Under the pieces are notes generated by a model that saw only the letters and a list, made by a program, of their open reading frames with translations, was not told where the DNA came from and did no database searches. DNA of 64,000 bases from Ditylenchus dipsaci (lineage: Eukaryota; Nematoda; Chromadorea; Rhabditida; Anguinidae), in NCBI GenBank assembly GCA_004194705.1, contig SADC01001210.1, positions 1 through 64,000 on the forward strand, given 5' to 3'. Positions 43,894 through 55,600 of the stretch are shown in pieces; the first letter of the stretch is position 1, and each line of letters opens with the position of its first letter. A program made the translations under genes and the position numbers.

Positions 43894-44765
43894 TTCCCCT
43901 GCTTAAAAATTTGATCAAAAGATATGGTTGTTGAATTAAATACCCAGGTATAGCACTCTAATTGGCAGGAGTACGCTATACGGTTTTCAGTTAAAGTAGG
44001 TGATTCTTTTTTAAACGCTCAACCTATTTCAAGTGGGGTGCCCCAAGGTTCAGTTTTAGGGCCACTATTGTTTCTTTTTTACATCTCAGATATATCGACT
44101 GAATGCTTCTTATCCAATGTTACTCTCAAGTTCTTTGCTGATGATCTGAAAGCTTACGTCATTTATTCTGATCCCACATTTTCAACTACACTACAAAAAT
44201 TCATAAATTCTTTTTCAGCTTATTGCATTAAGAAAAAATTGAAAATCGCTACGGATAAATGCTCAGTTCTATACCTTGGTCGAAATAATCCCCAATTACA
44301 ATATTTAGTTAATGATTTTAGCATACCGGCTGTTACCGACTCTATTAAAGACCTAGGTATTAAAATCACACCTGACCTGAGATGGAAAGTGCACATCGAT
44401 TACACTCGAAAAATTGCATCGTTGAAATTATTTTCTTTATTCAAGGCTATCCGATCAAATAATTCGAAATTCCTATGCCAAATGTATGTAACGTACGTTC
44501 GACCAACACTTGAATTTAACTCTATCCTCTTTAATCCCAGTTATGCTAACACGGGAAAGGCACGACCCGGGTGTGGCCTATTAAAAAACCTTATATACCA
44601 AAATGTAGCCCTAATTGAGCTAGTTAAGGAACCGTTCGCAGAATCTGCTATGGATCAATCTACGCTGAGAAATAATCTTTTTAAAATTACAAAAAAATTG
44701 TGTTGACATATAAGTCAAGAACAACCCTTTTCAAACATGTGAGTTGGTGGCCGAGTGGATGAGTG

Positions 44766-46215
44766 CGTAAAAGTTGAAGTGCACCCCCCTTGAAGTGCAC
44801 CCCCTGTAGTGCACCCCCTAAGTGCACCCCCATGAAGTGCACCCCCCTCTGGTAGGGGGGTGCACTTTAAGGGGGTGCACTTAGGGGGTGCACTACAGGG
44901 GGGTGCACTTCAGTCATTTTTCATGTATTTTTTATCTTTTTGTCTCGAAGGGAAAGTCACAATTTTATGTATTTTCAACCAAAATATGACTTTTTGCCTT
45001 AGGGGACCAAGGTTAATTGTTGGTTAGAAAGTATTCAACTATGTTTTAAGCCAAAGCTTTTATATACGGCAAAGCCTCTATATACATTTTATCAAGATCC
45101 CTGTTTGGATTCATTCAGTAAAATATCTTTAATTTACGTCTTTCTGTCTTTTAAGTATTTATTTACACTCAAAACGTTATTTCACATAAGCTTAAGATCA
45201 AGCTAGTTGTCTTGCACATTATATCAGTTGCATAAAAAAATAATTATTTGAGGTACTATCCATGTGGTTCGACTGCAAATAACCTAGAAAAATAAAAAAT
45301 GCGCCCAAAGAGAATTGAACCTATGACCTAGAAAAAGCAAAAATTATCCTTTTATCCACTCTTATTCACAACTACCATGTTTATCGAAATCGGTTTATAT
45401 TCCAAAGAGCCTTATTTCAATTTTTTTAATGATGACCAATATCTATGCATATCCGAGTAATCTGGGTACAATACACCACCCACATATTTTTATAATATTT
45501 AGATGGTTTACACATCTTATTCATTTCTAGATTTTTATGTCAAAAATGTTTTTCTAGCAACAAAAGAGCAATAAGGACTGTGCAAAATAGCATGTTTTTA
45601 CCAAAATACCCTAAATCTACTTATTTACAAAAAATTAAGATACCAGCCCTGTATAAAACTAATCAATCGTAATATACGGCTCAAATGTTGCACCACAAAA
45701 AACAGTAACATCGGCTAAACACCAAACTTCCTCTCATAATCAAGTGATTTGTACCGTACTCCCAAGTTTATGGCACCAAATAATATGATTATGTACTGTG
45801 CGCAGAGGGCGCTAAAGCAAAAAAGTTCAATTATTTCGATTACGCGTGAAAGTATCCTTTTCAAGTACCACAAGGTTAAAGAACATGAGATATACGAAAG
45901 AGTAGCAAGATGTTTTAAAGTTGGAGTAGGTAAGGTATCTGCAACTGTATTTGCAAATTACCCTAAAATTTAAGCATTCACCTTGGTGCCCTAAGGCAAA
46001 AAGTCATATTTTGGTTGAAAATACATAAAATTGTGACTTTCCCTTCGAGACAAAAAAGATAAAAAATACATGAAAAATGACTGAAGTGCACCCCCTAAGT
46101 GCACCCCCCTTGAAGTGCACCCCCCTACCAGAGGGGGGTGCACTTCATGGGGGTGCACTTAGGGGGGTGCACTACAGGGGGTGCACTTCAAGGGGGGTGC
46201 ACTTCATATGCTGTC
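44766..46215. mobile_element. 1.45 kb foldback nested in the TAA element, TSD GATGAGTG
   Basis: Flanked by GATGAGTG (44758-44765 and 46216-46223), which also restores the tRNA-like sequence of the host element. Both ends are arrays of GAAGTGCACCCCCC units in both orientations; then CATTTTTCATGTATTTTTTA and the TTTTGCCTTAGGGGACCAAGG motif are mirrored. The interior (45050-45970) shows no convincing gene; a tRNA-like inverted motif (GCGCCCAAAGAGAATTGAAC) lies near 45302. Confidence 0.9.
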
Positions 46216-46574
46216 GATGAGTGGTGCGGCGCCGAACCTATTTCTTTTTTTTTCGGGAAAGGTTCGACTCCAGTCGCGTGCACGTCTTTTTTATTTTCGG
46301 TTTTTTTAAAGCTTCACTTTCCTACACAAAATGACACGGGAGAACAATAAAAATATTTTTAACGTCGTCGGATTTGTAATACACATTGTGAACGGTATAT
46401 ATTTCATTTACGAACAACGAACAATTAATGACAATGATTATACCGTATATATATAATATATACCGTTCACAATGTGTATTACAAATCCGACGACGTTAAA
46501 AATATTTTTATTGTTCTCCCCGTGTCATTTTGTGTAGGAAAGTGAAGCTTTAAAAAAACCGAAAATAAAAAAGA

Positions 46575-46661
46575 CGTGCACGCGACTGGAGTCGAACCTT
46601 TCCCGAAAAAAAAGAAATAGGTTCGGCGCCGCACCACTCATCCACTCGGCCACCAACTCAC
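46575..46661 (-). other. tRNA-like sequence with A and B boxes
   Basis: On the minus strand GTGAGTTGGTGGCCGAGTGG contains a perfect A box (TGGCCGAGTGG) and GGTTCGACTCC is a perfect B box about 55 bp later, as in Leu/Ser tRNAs. The acceptor and T stems do not close well, so it is read as a tRNA-derived element. The other palindrome arm (44741-44757 plus 46224-46275) holds the mirror copy, split by the nested element. Confidence 0.6.
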
Positions 46662-47499
46662 ATGTTTGAAAAGGGTTGTTCTTGACTTATATCTCAACAC
46701 AATTTTTTTGTAATTTTAAAAAGATTATTTCTCAGCGTAGATTGATCCATAGCAGATTCTGCGAACGGTTCCTTAACTAGCTCAATTAGGGCTACATTTT
46801 GGTATATAACGTTTTTAATAGGCCACACCCGGGTCGTGCCTTTCCCGTGTAAGGAAATTAAAAAATTAGAAAAAGTTCAATCGATGGCAGTTAATATAAT
46901 ATATTACCGATCTTTGAAAACGAAGTACCCAGACAAACCATCATATGAAAAATTGCTAAAAATATTGGGTTTAAAATCTCTTCAATATAGACGAATAGTG
47001 CTTGACTTAGTTTTCTATCACAAAATTGTGCTTAAACTTTCCATTGTTAATTTGAGTCATATGCCAATGTTAAAAGCTTCTAAGACTAGAGGATTAGAAT
47101 CTAAATTAACTATTCCAGTGTGTAAAGCTAATGTAAGATACAACCATTTCTGTATTAGAGTCTCTAATCTTTACTATAATTTGCCTATCGCTGTAATTTC
47201 TTCCGGAACTATCCAATCATTTAAACTTAATTTAGAGAAAATAGATCTTATAAAACTTGTAGATTTGTAATAGTTGCGTGATTGTATTTGTTATTGCTGT
47301 GTGCTTAACTTACTTTCGCGTTAATAAATAATAATAATAATACGGCGTAGATCAAAAACGCCCGAAATCATCTTTTTATGACGTTTTAGCTGCTAAAACA
47401 TGCTTAAAACATGTTTTAGGTGGCGGCCAGAAATGGGATTATTTTTAGTATTCTACCCGGTTTCGGTCACTGGAGCTGAGCGAAAGGAGCCTTTATATG

Positions 47500-47890
47500 C
47501 ATTGTTGATCAAGAGTACTTCTCGGAATTATGTCTAAGGTAAGTCTGTGCGCGCATCTCTAACTCTCAAGCCCCGCGGCTCCCGGACATTGTCCATTTTA
47601 AAAAGAATCTGTCGCGCAACAATGTCCATTAAAAATGGACAATGTCGCGCGACAAAAAGTTTAGTTAGCCAATTTTTGATTACGCATCGACCTACGCATC
47701 GTTCAAATAGACGAGAAGAACTGATCCTGAAAAAATCAGGTCAATGTGTAATCAAAAAGTTGGCTACCTAAACTTATTGTCGCGCGACATTGTCCTTTTT
47801 TAATTTTCATTGTCGTGCGACAAATTCATTTTAAAATGGACAATGTCCGGGCGCCGCGGTAGGCCCCAGTCAACAAAACTATGTTTAAAT
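47500..47890. repeat. Family A fragment with GC-rich hairpin replacing its tip
   Basis: Family A sequence (CGGAATTATGTCTAAGGTAA) stops at CTCAAGCC. A hairpin, CCGCGGCTCCCGGACATTGT to ACAATGTCCGGGCGCCGCGG (47572-47858), follows, then family A resumes (TAGGCCCCAG). The hairpin contains repeated GTCGCGCGACA palindromes. Confidence 0.75.
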
Positions 47891-48785
47891 TTCATCTTTT
47901 TGAAGTATGCAGTTACTCTTTTAGGTTAAATTGCCTTGAGGGACCAAGACAAAAAGTCAAATTTTGGTCAAAAAAATGTTGCCGGAAAGTGTAAACCACA
48001 ACCTGAAAATTTGTTTTAAGCATGTTTCAACAGCTAAAAAAATTTCATCTTTTTGAAGTATGAGGGGGAAGTATGAGGTGGGAGTTGGGCGCATTTTTCA
48101 GTTATTAAAAATAGTCATTTATTTAAAAATAGTGTTTAAACGTCTCCTAAGTAATTTTTATATGCTTAAAACGATAAAAGAGCTATTTTCTTAGATTTTT
48201 CCACATAAAAAATGGATTTTTTTTAAAAAAAATTTTGACCAAAATTCGACTTTTTGCCTTGGGGGACCAAGGTAAACCACCTTATATAAGGGTATTTCAC
48301 CCCATTTTGGTCACTGGAGCTTGGCAAAAAGAGTCTCTTTATGATCAAGAGTCTTTCTCGGAATCATGTCTAAGGTAAGTGAGTGCGCGCATCTCTAACC
48401 CCTTCGGGGGCGCAGGCGGCTTGGTTGCTTGGGGTCGAGATGCGCACACCCACATACCTTAGACACAAATCACTCGAAAGCGACTCTGGATGCATGAAAA
48501 AGCATGCATACCAGAGTTTCTTTATGCGGTAGGCTTCAGTTAACAAAACTATGTTCAAATTCCATCTTTTTTAGGTCTCTAGGTAGCATTTTCAGGTGAT
48601 TTACCTTGGTCCCCCAAGGCAAAAAGTCGAATTTTGGTCAAAATTTTTTTTTTTCAAAAAATCTATTTTTTGTGTGGAAAAATGTGAGAAAATAGCTTTT
48701 TAATCGTTTTTAGCATATAAAAATTACTTAGGAGACGTTTAAACACTATTTTTAAATAACTGAAAAATGAATTTGGTTTTTTATG
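47890..48785. repeat. Foldbacks with TTTTTGCCTTGGGGGACC arms and family A tip
   Basis: TATTTAAAAATAGTGTTTAAACG (48121) is mirrored near 48750, and GACTTTTTGCCTTGGGGGAC is mirrored at 48603-48640, around a family A tip at 48290-48560. Arms match the 13335-13785 foldback. Confidence 0.75.
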
Positions 48786-48789
48786 ATAC

Positions 48790-49698
48790 CTTATTTATCT
48801 CGCCTACCTTCGCACATTACCCGAGGTATGTCTTTGTGAAATACACATTACCCGATACGCATTACTAACACATTATCTAATGATTAACCTTATAATACAC
48901 ATTATCGAAAGTTAGTTAAGGTTAGCCGGAAAACAAATATAATTATTTCGAAACACCAATAACAAACAATGTTTTCAGCTAATTTTATTGCGTGGATTCA
49001 TAGTCGCCAGTTAACTTTTAAATTTTTATGTGTGCCCTTTTCCACCACTCAAACTATCACACTAGCTTTTCTCTCCCTTCAATTACTTGTGTTCGCAGTG
49101 ATCGCTCGTGCTTGACAACCTTTTTCCCGATAATTCCATGACTCCCTCCCCATTTGTCGGTGATTATTGAAGCAGAAGAAGGAGGATGAGGAGGAGTGTG
49201 GCAAAAAGCATGAGCTTCTTATTCCTGCCCTCAACTTCTATGTCAGCTCTATGACTTGCCCAAAGCAGGCATATACACTTTAGCTAACACCCATCTATTC
49301 CCATACTCTTTTTGGTGGATAACAGGCAGAGCAGCGGCAGGAAGGGGTGGGAGGAGACTGATGGAATAAAACATGAGGCCAAGCAAGAGAAAGCGAGTGG
49401 AATTCCCACGACACCACTCTTAGCTGCCAGCAAGCCACCAAAAATCCAAGTCGACAGGCAGTCAGATGGAGAAACTCTCTTTCAGCTCTAGCCAACTTCC
49501 TTTTTGCCCTCTGCTCCTCCACATTTGCTGTATTAAATTTTTTTCTTTTTCTACGTCGTCGATTAAATTTTCTCTATTCATATTTCTGCCGCTTTCTGAA
49601 CTCTTAGTTTTTTTCCAAATCTTTTATTTTTTGAATTTTCGGTTTGTTGGAGGTGGACTAGTTGAAAGGAGGTGTTTGCTTAAACAGTAGCCTGCAGA
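48790..49698. promoter_or_regulatory. Upstream region of the CNRIP1-like gene
   Basis: Less repetitive and richer in CT/GA tracts than its surroundings. It would contain the promoter and 5'UTR, but no TATA box or initiator can be singled out. CATTACCCGA/ACACATTA repeats occupy 48820-48900. An 84-codon minus-strand frame near 49300-49520 looks accidental. Confidence 0.3.
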
Positions 49699-52600
49699 AT
49701 GGCCACTATGAAACTCACCGGAGTGAATATGGAGAGGAAACCGAGCAATGCCCTGGATGTGGGCCACAAAAAGAGCATGGCGACTGGTAGGAAACCTAGT
49801 GTTTCTCCGCAAAGTGTAGGCTCTTTCGCAGGAACTTCCTTTCAGTTGATTATGTCTTTTCAGTAAGTTATTCAGCGCTAGTAGCGAATAACAACCCCCC
49901 CCCCCAAGAATCTGACCTTTTAAAAATTGCTGTAACTACCCTTTCAAACAACAAATTTAGGCTTAGCCCTTAGGCTTGGAGGTAGGCCAGCGTACGGAAG
50001 GTGTGACTAATAACTGTGTTACGCACTTTTTTCTGGGTCTGGGACATAAATTTGGGTACTTTTTACTTAAGTAAAAAGGTGAAAATTGCTGGAGGGGGGG
50101 GGGGGGTGGTGTTCGCTACTAGGGTCAGTTATTCCTGTTTTTTTTTTTACGATAAAAAATTCAAATATATTATAAACTCTAAATTTAACACAAATAAATT
50201 TTGGAACTGAATTTTCAATAAGATAAATTAGCGATCCGGAAAACAATGACATGAAATTTAGTTTTAAGTCCCTCAATAGTTAGAGCAACGAGAGTTGATG
50301 GATGTGGGGCTGAGTGCATGCTCAGACACTTACAACATTTTTCAATACTGACGAGATGTACATTACTTTCTAACACCGTTATAGTTATATTTTTCAACCA
50401 CATTTCTAGATAACCACTTAAAAGAAATGTACCAAAAGAGTCGACTTTATTTGTGTTGTAGTTAGAATTGACATTAAAATTGTAAAATTGAACAATTAAA
50501 TGGTTATTACTGTATTTTGTCTTTGATAATGGACAGATTCAATATTTTGTAGAGCTTTTTACTGCGTTTTGAACTACCACAAGTTTTACCGATTTCACTT
50601 TTGGAGCACTTATACCCAGTGGCGCAGCCAGAGGGGTGGGGTGAACGTACCCCACATCCCGTCAGATTTTTGTGTGGGGGAGGGGGAGGAGGGCTACGTA
50701 ATTTGGTTTCTTTTCAGATTTGGGGTATAATTCAGCCCCGCTTTTTGATTTTGGCACCCGAAAATCTCTATATACAGTCGAGTCTCGATTTAACGTACCC
50801 CCAATTTAACGTAGCCTTCGATTTAACGTACCCCTAGGGCCGGTCCCCAGGGGGTACGTTAAATCGAGACTCGACTGTAGACCCAAATCTTTTTCCCTTA
50901 TTTTTCTCACATTGTTGCCAAAACAGCGTGATTAAAAAGCGCGTAATGAAAGACATGCTGTCATTCACTCTTTTTCCCATTTACCCTTATTACTTGAGCA
51001 ATAAACAAATAACTTGAGATCAACAAAGGCTTTTCGGCTGTGCATTTCAAAAGTGCTTACTTTAACACCTATCTGTTGGCTCAATCTTTATAATCAATAC
51101 AGTAGAGCGGCGTCCGTATGCTTTCAAAACGAAGAGGTGTTGCCGGCTTGTCACTTTTACATCCTAGTAATTGGGAATTGAAGTGTTTGCGCAACAGCTA
51201 AGAGCATAAGAATTGACAGCAAGTTTTTTTCTTTTTATTGTATTTCCAGCAACAACATACTGAACAAACTTTTAGGTGAAAAGGGCATAAGTACAAAAAA
51301 GATTCTAGGAATAGTCACACAACAAATGCTTAGCTGGTCGATTTTCTAAAATTGCTTGAGTGTATTACCTTTGTAAAATATTTTTAAAAAAGTCATAAAA
51401 ATGAGAAGAAAGATTGAAAGAGCATGCTCATGCGTTTTAGGCAGGGACCAGCAGTTTTTCTTGAAACTCTTTTATATGCGCGTTCATCGATGTTTTTAAA
51501 GTGTTCTGCCTTTTTTTTTAAAGTAGCATAAGGTTACCCAATATTAGAATTCATGCGAAAGGAGTGAATAAACGAGACGGTTGAAAAAATTTCTGGTCCC
51601 TGCCTTTTCGCGGTGTCGCAGAGAGGCATGCCCCTTTAGGAGCCAAAGTGCTTTTGTATCTTAAAAAAAATTCATATTTGTTCTCATATAGTTCTTTGAA
51701 GTTTTCTGCCTAATTTTTTAGTTTTATTGTTTTCTTCCTAAAAAGTAGTATATCGTATTTGCTCTATTAACTCCCCATGGGGAGTTATTTTTGAGCCTCT
51801 TGAAAATCTTGAAATTGTTAATCAAAAAATGACCCTGACTCTGGAATCCTAGTAAAAAAACGAAGGGTGGTGTAAGAGTAAGTACGGCAAGGTCATGATT
51901 CAATGCAATACTTGTCAAAATAAAACGCTCCGAAAAGTTGCTGGTCCATGTCTCTATTTGTGTCTTAGTGCTTAGACGGCACACCTCGAATAGGATACAA
52001 ATTATTTTGGAAACAATCGATTAGGAAACAAATTGATTAGGAAACAAATTCAAATGAGAACAAATTTGTTCTGGCACGAATTGTTTTGCAGATATTGTTT
52101 TGACATTCAAATCTTTTTAGAAATATTTTTTTTTGGAAAAAACGAAGTGAGAACAATTAATTTGGGACTTTCACTGTTCGCTTTACGCTTTTCGAGCCGT
52201 AAAAACCCTCAAGTAACCGCATTAAACCACTATCTAAATTCAGGTCATCTACTGGATGAGCTGAAAAATAAAAAAAAATTAATTTTTCCTAACCCAAAAT
52301 TGTGTGAATAATTGAGTTTCTTAGGACAAAAATTGCGATTTCACTCAGCCTTACCCCAAAATCTGAGGTAGGTATACCCTGGCTAGGTGGAAATCCACCC
52401 TAATAGCTTGAAAAATTAAATTTTTTAGATTTTGGAAAATAAACCAAGCTATCATAGGCCGAATAGTGTGGAAAAACCTGTTTGACATGACCGAAAGTGC
52501 GATTTTACCCACCCAAACCCCGAAACCTGGGGTGGTACCACCTGGCCAGGTGGATACCCACCTAAATGGCATGAAAAATCAAAATTTTCAAAATTTAAAA

Positions 52601-55600
52601 ACATGCTTACATATTTAAAATTGTGTGGGGAATCGGGTTTGAGGACACTAAAACTTTGATTTCACCCAACCGAACCCCAAATTGAGGCTAGCCACCCCTG
52701 GTCCAGGTGGATATCCACTTGGATGACCTGAAAAATTTAAAAAAAATTCAAATTGAAAACAAACCATGTTATCATATGTAAAATCGTGTGGTCGATTGGG
52801 TTTGATAAGACTAAAACTTTTATTTCACCCACCCGAACCCCAAAATCAGGGACAGGCACCCCTGGTCCAGGTGGATATCTACCTGGATGACCTGAAAAAT
52901 TAAGGTTGGATCATAGAAAAACACTTTAAATTTCGAAAGTTCTTTACAAGACAAAAATATGGCGCTACCCAGTTTCTATAATTAGATGTTATAATAAAGT
53001 ACTGTTTCTTAAAAGTCAAAGTTCTCCAAAAAATCAGTTCGCCAAAACAAGTTTCAACAAAGCGCATATTCGACAATAAACATTTCGCAAACAAATGTTT
53101 TGCTAAACAAACAGTTTCTTTAAAATCAGAGTTTTCAAAGTACAAATTCTTGTACAAAAATCAATGAACCCTATTCAAAATCGTGTCCTGAACACGGTTT
53201 GTTGAGACCAAAATGCTGTTTTAACCAGCTGGAATCTCAATACCGTGGGTAGTTACCCCTTCCAAGGTGGTCGACCTTTAATTTTTATGGATTGTTCTGA
53301 ATAGGCAAACAAATTTTGATATCTTTATTACAAGTCAGTGCTTAGAACGATTTGTAACGAGCACAATCTTGCTTTGACTTAATTGCACCCTTAAAACTAA
53401 GGTAGTCCCCTATGCTCCAGGCTGACGTCCAGCTGGACAACTTGAGTACAGTTTGAAAGGTTCTAAGGCTGAGCTTAGAAAATAGGTTTTATACCCGACA
53501 AAGGGATTAGCCGCTTCGCGGTCAAGACCAGCACACTCCAAAATGTGTCCACAATGTGTGAGTGAGGGTGAAAGTCAGACTGAGAGTAAATTTTTTTACT
53601 ATTTTGGGTTCCAAAACCTGTTTTCTGGATTGATTCGGGCATGCTGAAGATGGTTTGATAGGGTTTATTCTGTAGGGTATATTTTGAGCATTGGTAAAAT
53701 CCAGTTTTGGTGAAATCAATTATTTCCTAATGCTCAAAAATTTCATACAAAACCTCATTTTACTATTATCAAACCATCTTCAGCATGCCCGAATTAGTTC
53801 AGAAAACAGGTTTTGGAACATGAAAAACGTAAAAAAAATTTGCTCTAAGTGGACGACCACTTGGTTTTGTTGTACCCAGGTAGTTGTATCCAGGTTAGAG
53901 CACTCAGATAGTACTGTACTGGTATCTCAGTTGCAATATTTTCGTGTTGAAAAGAAATTTTAAAATTTAAAATTTTTTTCTAGATCCACCCTCAGTTCTA
54001 CTGGACAATCCATGCACCAACTAAACCAAGTGGTCGTCCACTCGGATCAATTTTTTTTATCGTTTTCATGTACCTAATCCTGTTTTCTAGACTAATTCGT
54101 ACATGCTGAAGATGGTTTAATAATAGTAAAATGAGGTTTTGTATGGTTTTGTAGGTGAGAAATGATTGATTTTACCAAAAGTTGATTTCAGCAAAACTCA
54201 AAAAATACCATACAAAACCTCATTTTACTATTATCAAACCATTTTCAGCATACTCGAATTAGTCCAGAAAACAGGTTTTGGAACATGAAAAACGTAAAAA
54301 TTTTTTTGCTCCAAGTGGACGACCACTTGGTTTGGCTGGTTCATACTAAAAATTGCTGTCATTGCTGTAGCAGACCTTTTCTCTGCTCTCCCTCGAACCA
54401 CAGGCTCTTCTTCTTCATCGACGATTCGAAAAGCTTGCTGATTTTCTTCATCGCTTAATTGGTATTCTGTCGACTGGTCTTCATCACTTATCCCATCCAT
54501 GGCTATCTAAGATCATAAAAAGTACAAAAAATAACATCAAAGCTTTAGTTTAGAAAGCTAGAAATTTTTTCTGAAACAGTTTTTTTGTCAAACGTATATT
54601 TTTCGAATGTATGTTGCACAAACAGGTCTTTTCAGAAATGCGCTTTGTTGAAATTTGTTTTTGGCGAATTGACTTTTTGGAGAACTTTGACTTTTAAGAA
54701 ACAGTACTTTATTATAACATCTAATTATAGAAACTGGGTAGCGCCAAAAATATTACTATCCGGCTACCACTACACTACCGGGTTTCTGAATTCCCCACCC
54801 TCGGTACGATTGTCTGGGTACAACCAAACCAAGTGGTCGTCTCCTTGGATTAATTTTTTTTTCACGTTTTTCATGCTCCAAAACCTGTTTTCCGGTCTAA
54901 TTCGGGCATGCTGAATATGGTTTGATGGTGGTAAAATCATGTTTTATCGAGAAATTTTTGGATTATCGTAAATTCTTGATTTCGATAAATCAAGAGTTCA
55001 CAATAACTCAGAAATTTCTCGATAAAACGTGATTTGACTACTGTCAGACTATATTCAGCATGCCCGAATTAGACCGGAAAACAGGTTTTGGAACATGAAA
55101 AACGTGAAAAAAATTTCTCGATCCAAGTGGACAACCACTTGGTCTGGTTTCTTCAGACTAAAAATTTAAATTCCCGCAAAATTTTTCAAAATTCACGAAT
55201 TTTAAGAGCGTGGACCAATTGGTGTGGGCCAATTCGTGTGTGGATCAATTCGGTATGGATCAATTCCGTGTGGATCAATTCGCTTAACACCTGTAAACGG
55301 ATAACCACCTGATCAGGAGGTGCACATGCCGGCTTTGGGGGTCTGGAAAGGTGAAATCGGGATTTTGGTCCTAACAACCCGATTCACCACACGATTTTAC
55401 ATTTGATAGCGTGGTTTTTTTTCGATTATTTTTTTTTAATTTTCAGGTCATCCAGGTGGATATCCACCTGGACCATGGGTGACTACCCTTGATTTTGGGG
55501 TTCGAGTTGGTAAACTCAAACTTTTGGTCTTATCAAACCCTACGATTTTACATATGATAATATGGTTTGTTTTCAATTTAAATTTTTTTAATTTTTCAGG

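Larger units (their letters stand above)
44550..46849. mobile_element. 2.3 kb TIR element in the LINE, TSD TAA
   Basis: Left arm CACGGGAAAGGCACGACCCG and mirrored right arm CGGGTCGTGCCTTTCCCGTG are each about 215 bp, flanked by TAA (44547-44549 and 46850-46852). A 3-bp TAA/TTA duplication suggests PIF/Harbinger-type mobilisation. The core is a palindrome with pol III-like boxes (46224-46640), and another element is nested at 44766-46215. No transposase is visible. Confidence 0.92.
43972..47270 (+). pseudogene. LINE reverse transcriptase, truncated and interrupted
   Basis: Non-LTR reverse transcriptase, which copies its own RNA into DNA at the target site. Motifs: SGVPQGSVLGPLL (block 4), FADD (block 5, catalytic Asp pair), KTDKCSVLYLG-like region ATDKCSVLYLGRN, DLGIKI (block 7), VRPTLEFNSILFNP (thumb) and the C-terminal DLVFYHKIV stretch. 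A stop (TAG at about 43957) precedes the first recognisable residues, so the 5' part is lost. The 44550-46849 insertion falls after FNPSYA. Upstream neighbour: the divergently oriented F-box-like gene starts only about 70 bp away, so the LINE sits in its promoter region. Confidence 0.9.
43960..47342 (+). mobile_element. 5'-truncated LINE (CR1/Jockey-like), split by an insertion
   Basis: Two blocks: 43960-44549 and 46850-47342. The first encodes the reverse transcriptase palm (ISSGVPQGSVLGPLLF, KFFADDLKAYV); the second encodes the region after RT (IKKLEKVQSM, LKSLQYRRIVLDLVFYHKIV) and ends at a stop at 47270, followed by a TAATAATAATAATAA-type 3' tail. Removing the insertion and one TAA makes the blocks continuous in frame. 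The endonuclease and N-terminal part are absent, as usual for truncated copies. Confidence 0.92.

Noticed and set aside
44766..46849. PIF/Harbinger or hAT transposase encoded within the nested elements
   Set aside because: Frames at 45749-45973 and elsewhere have no recognisable catalytic blocks.
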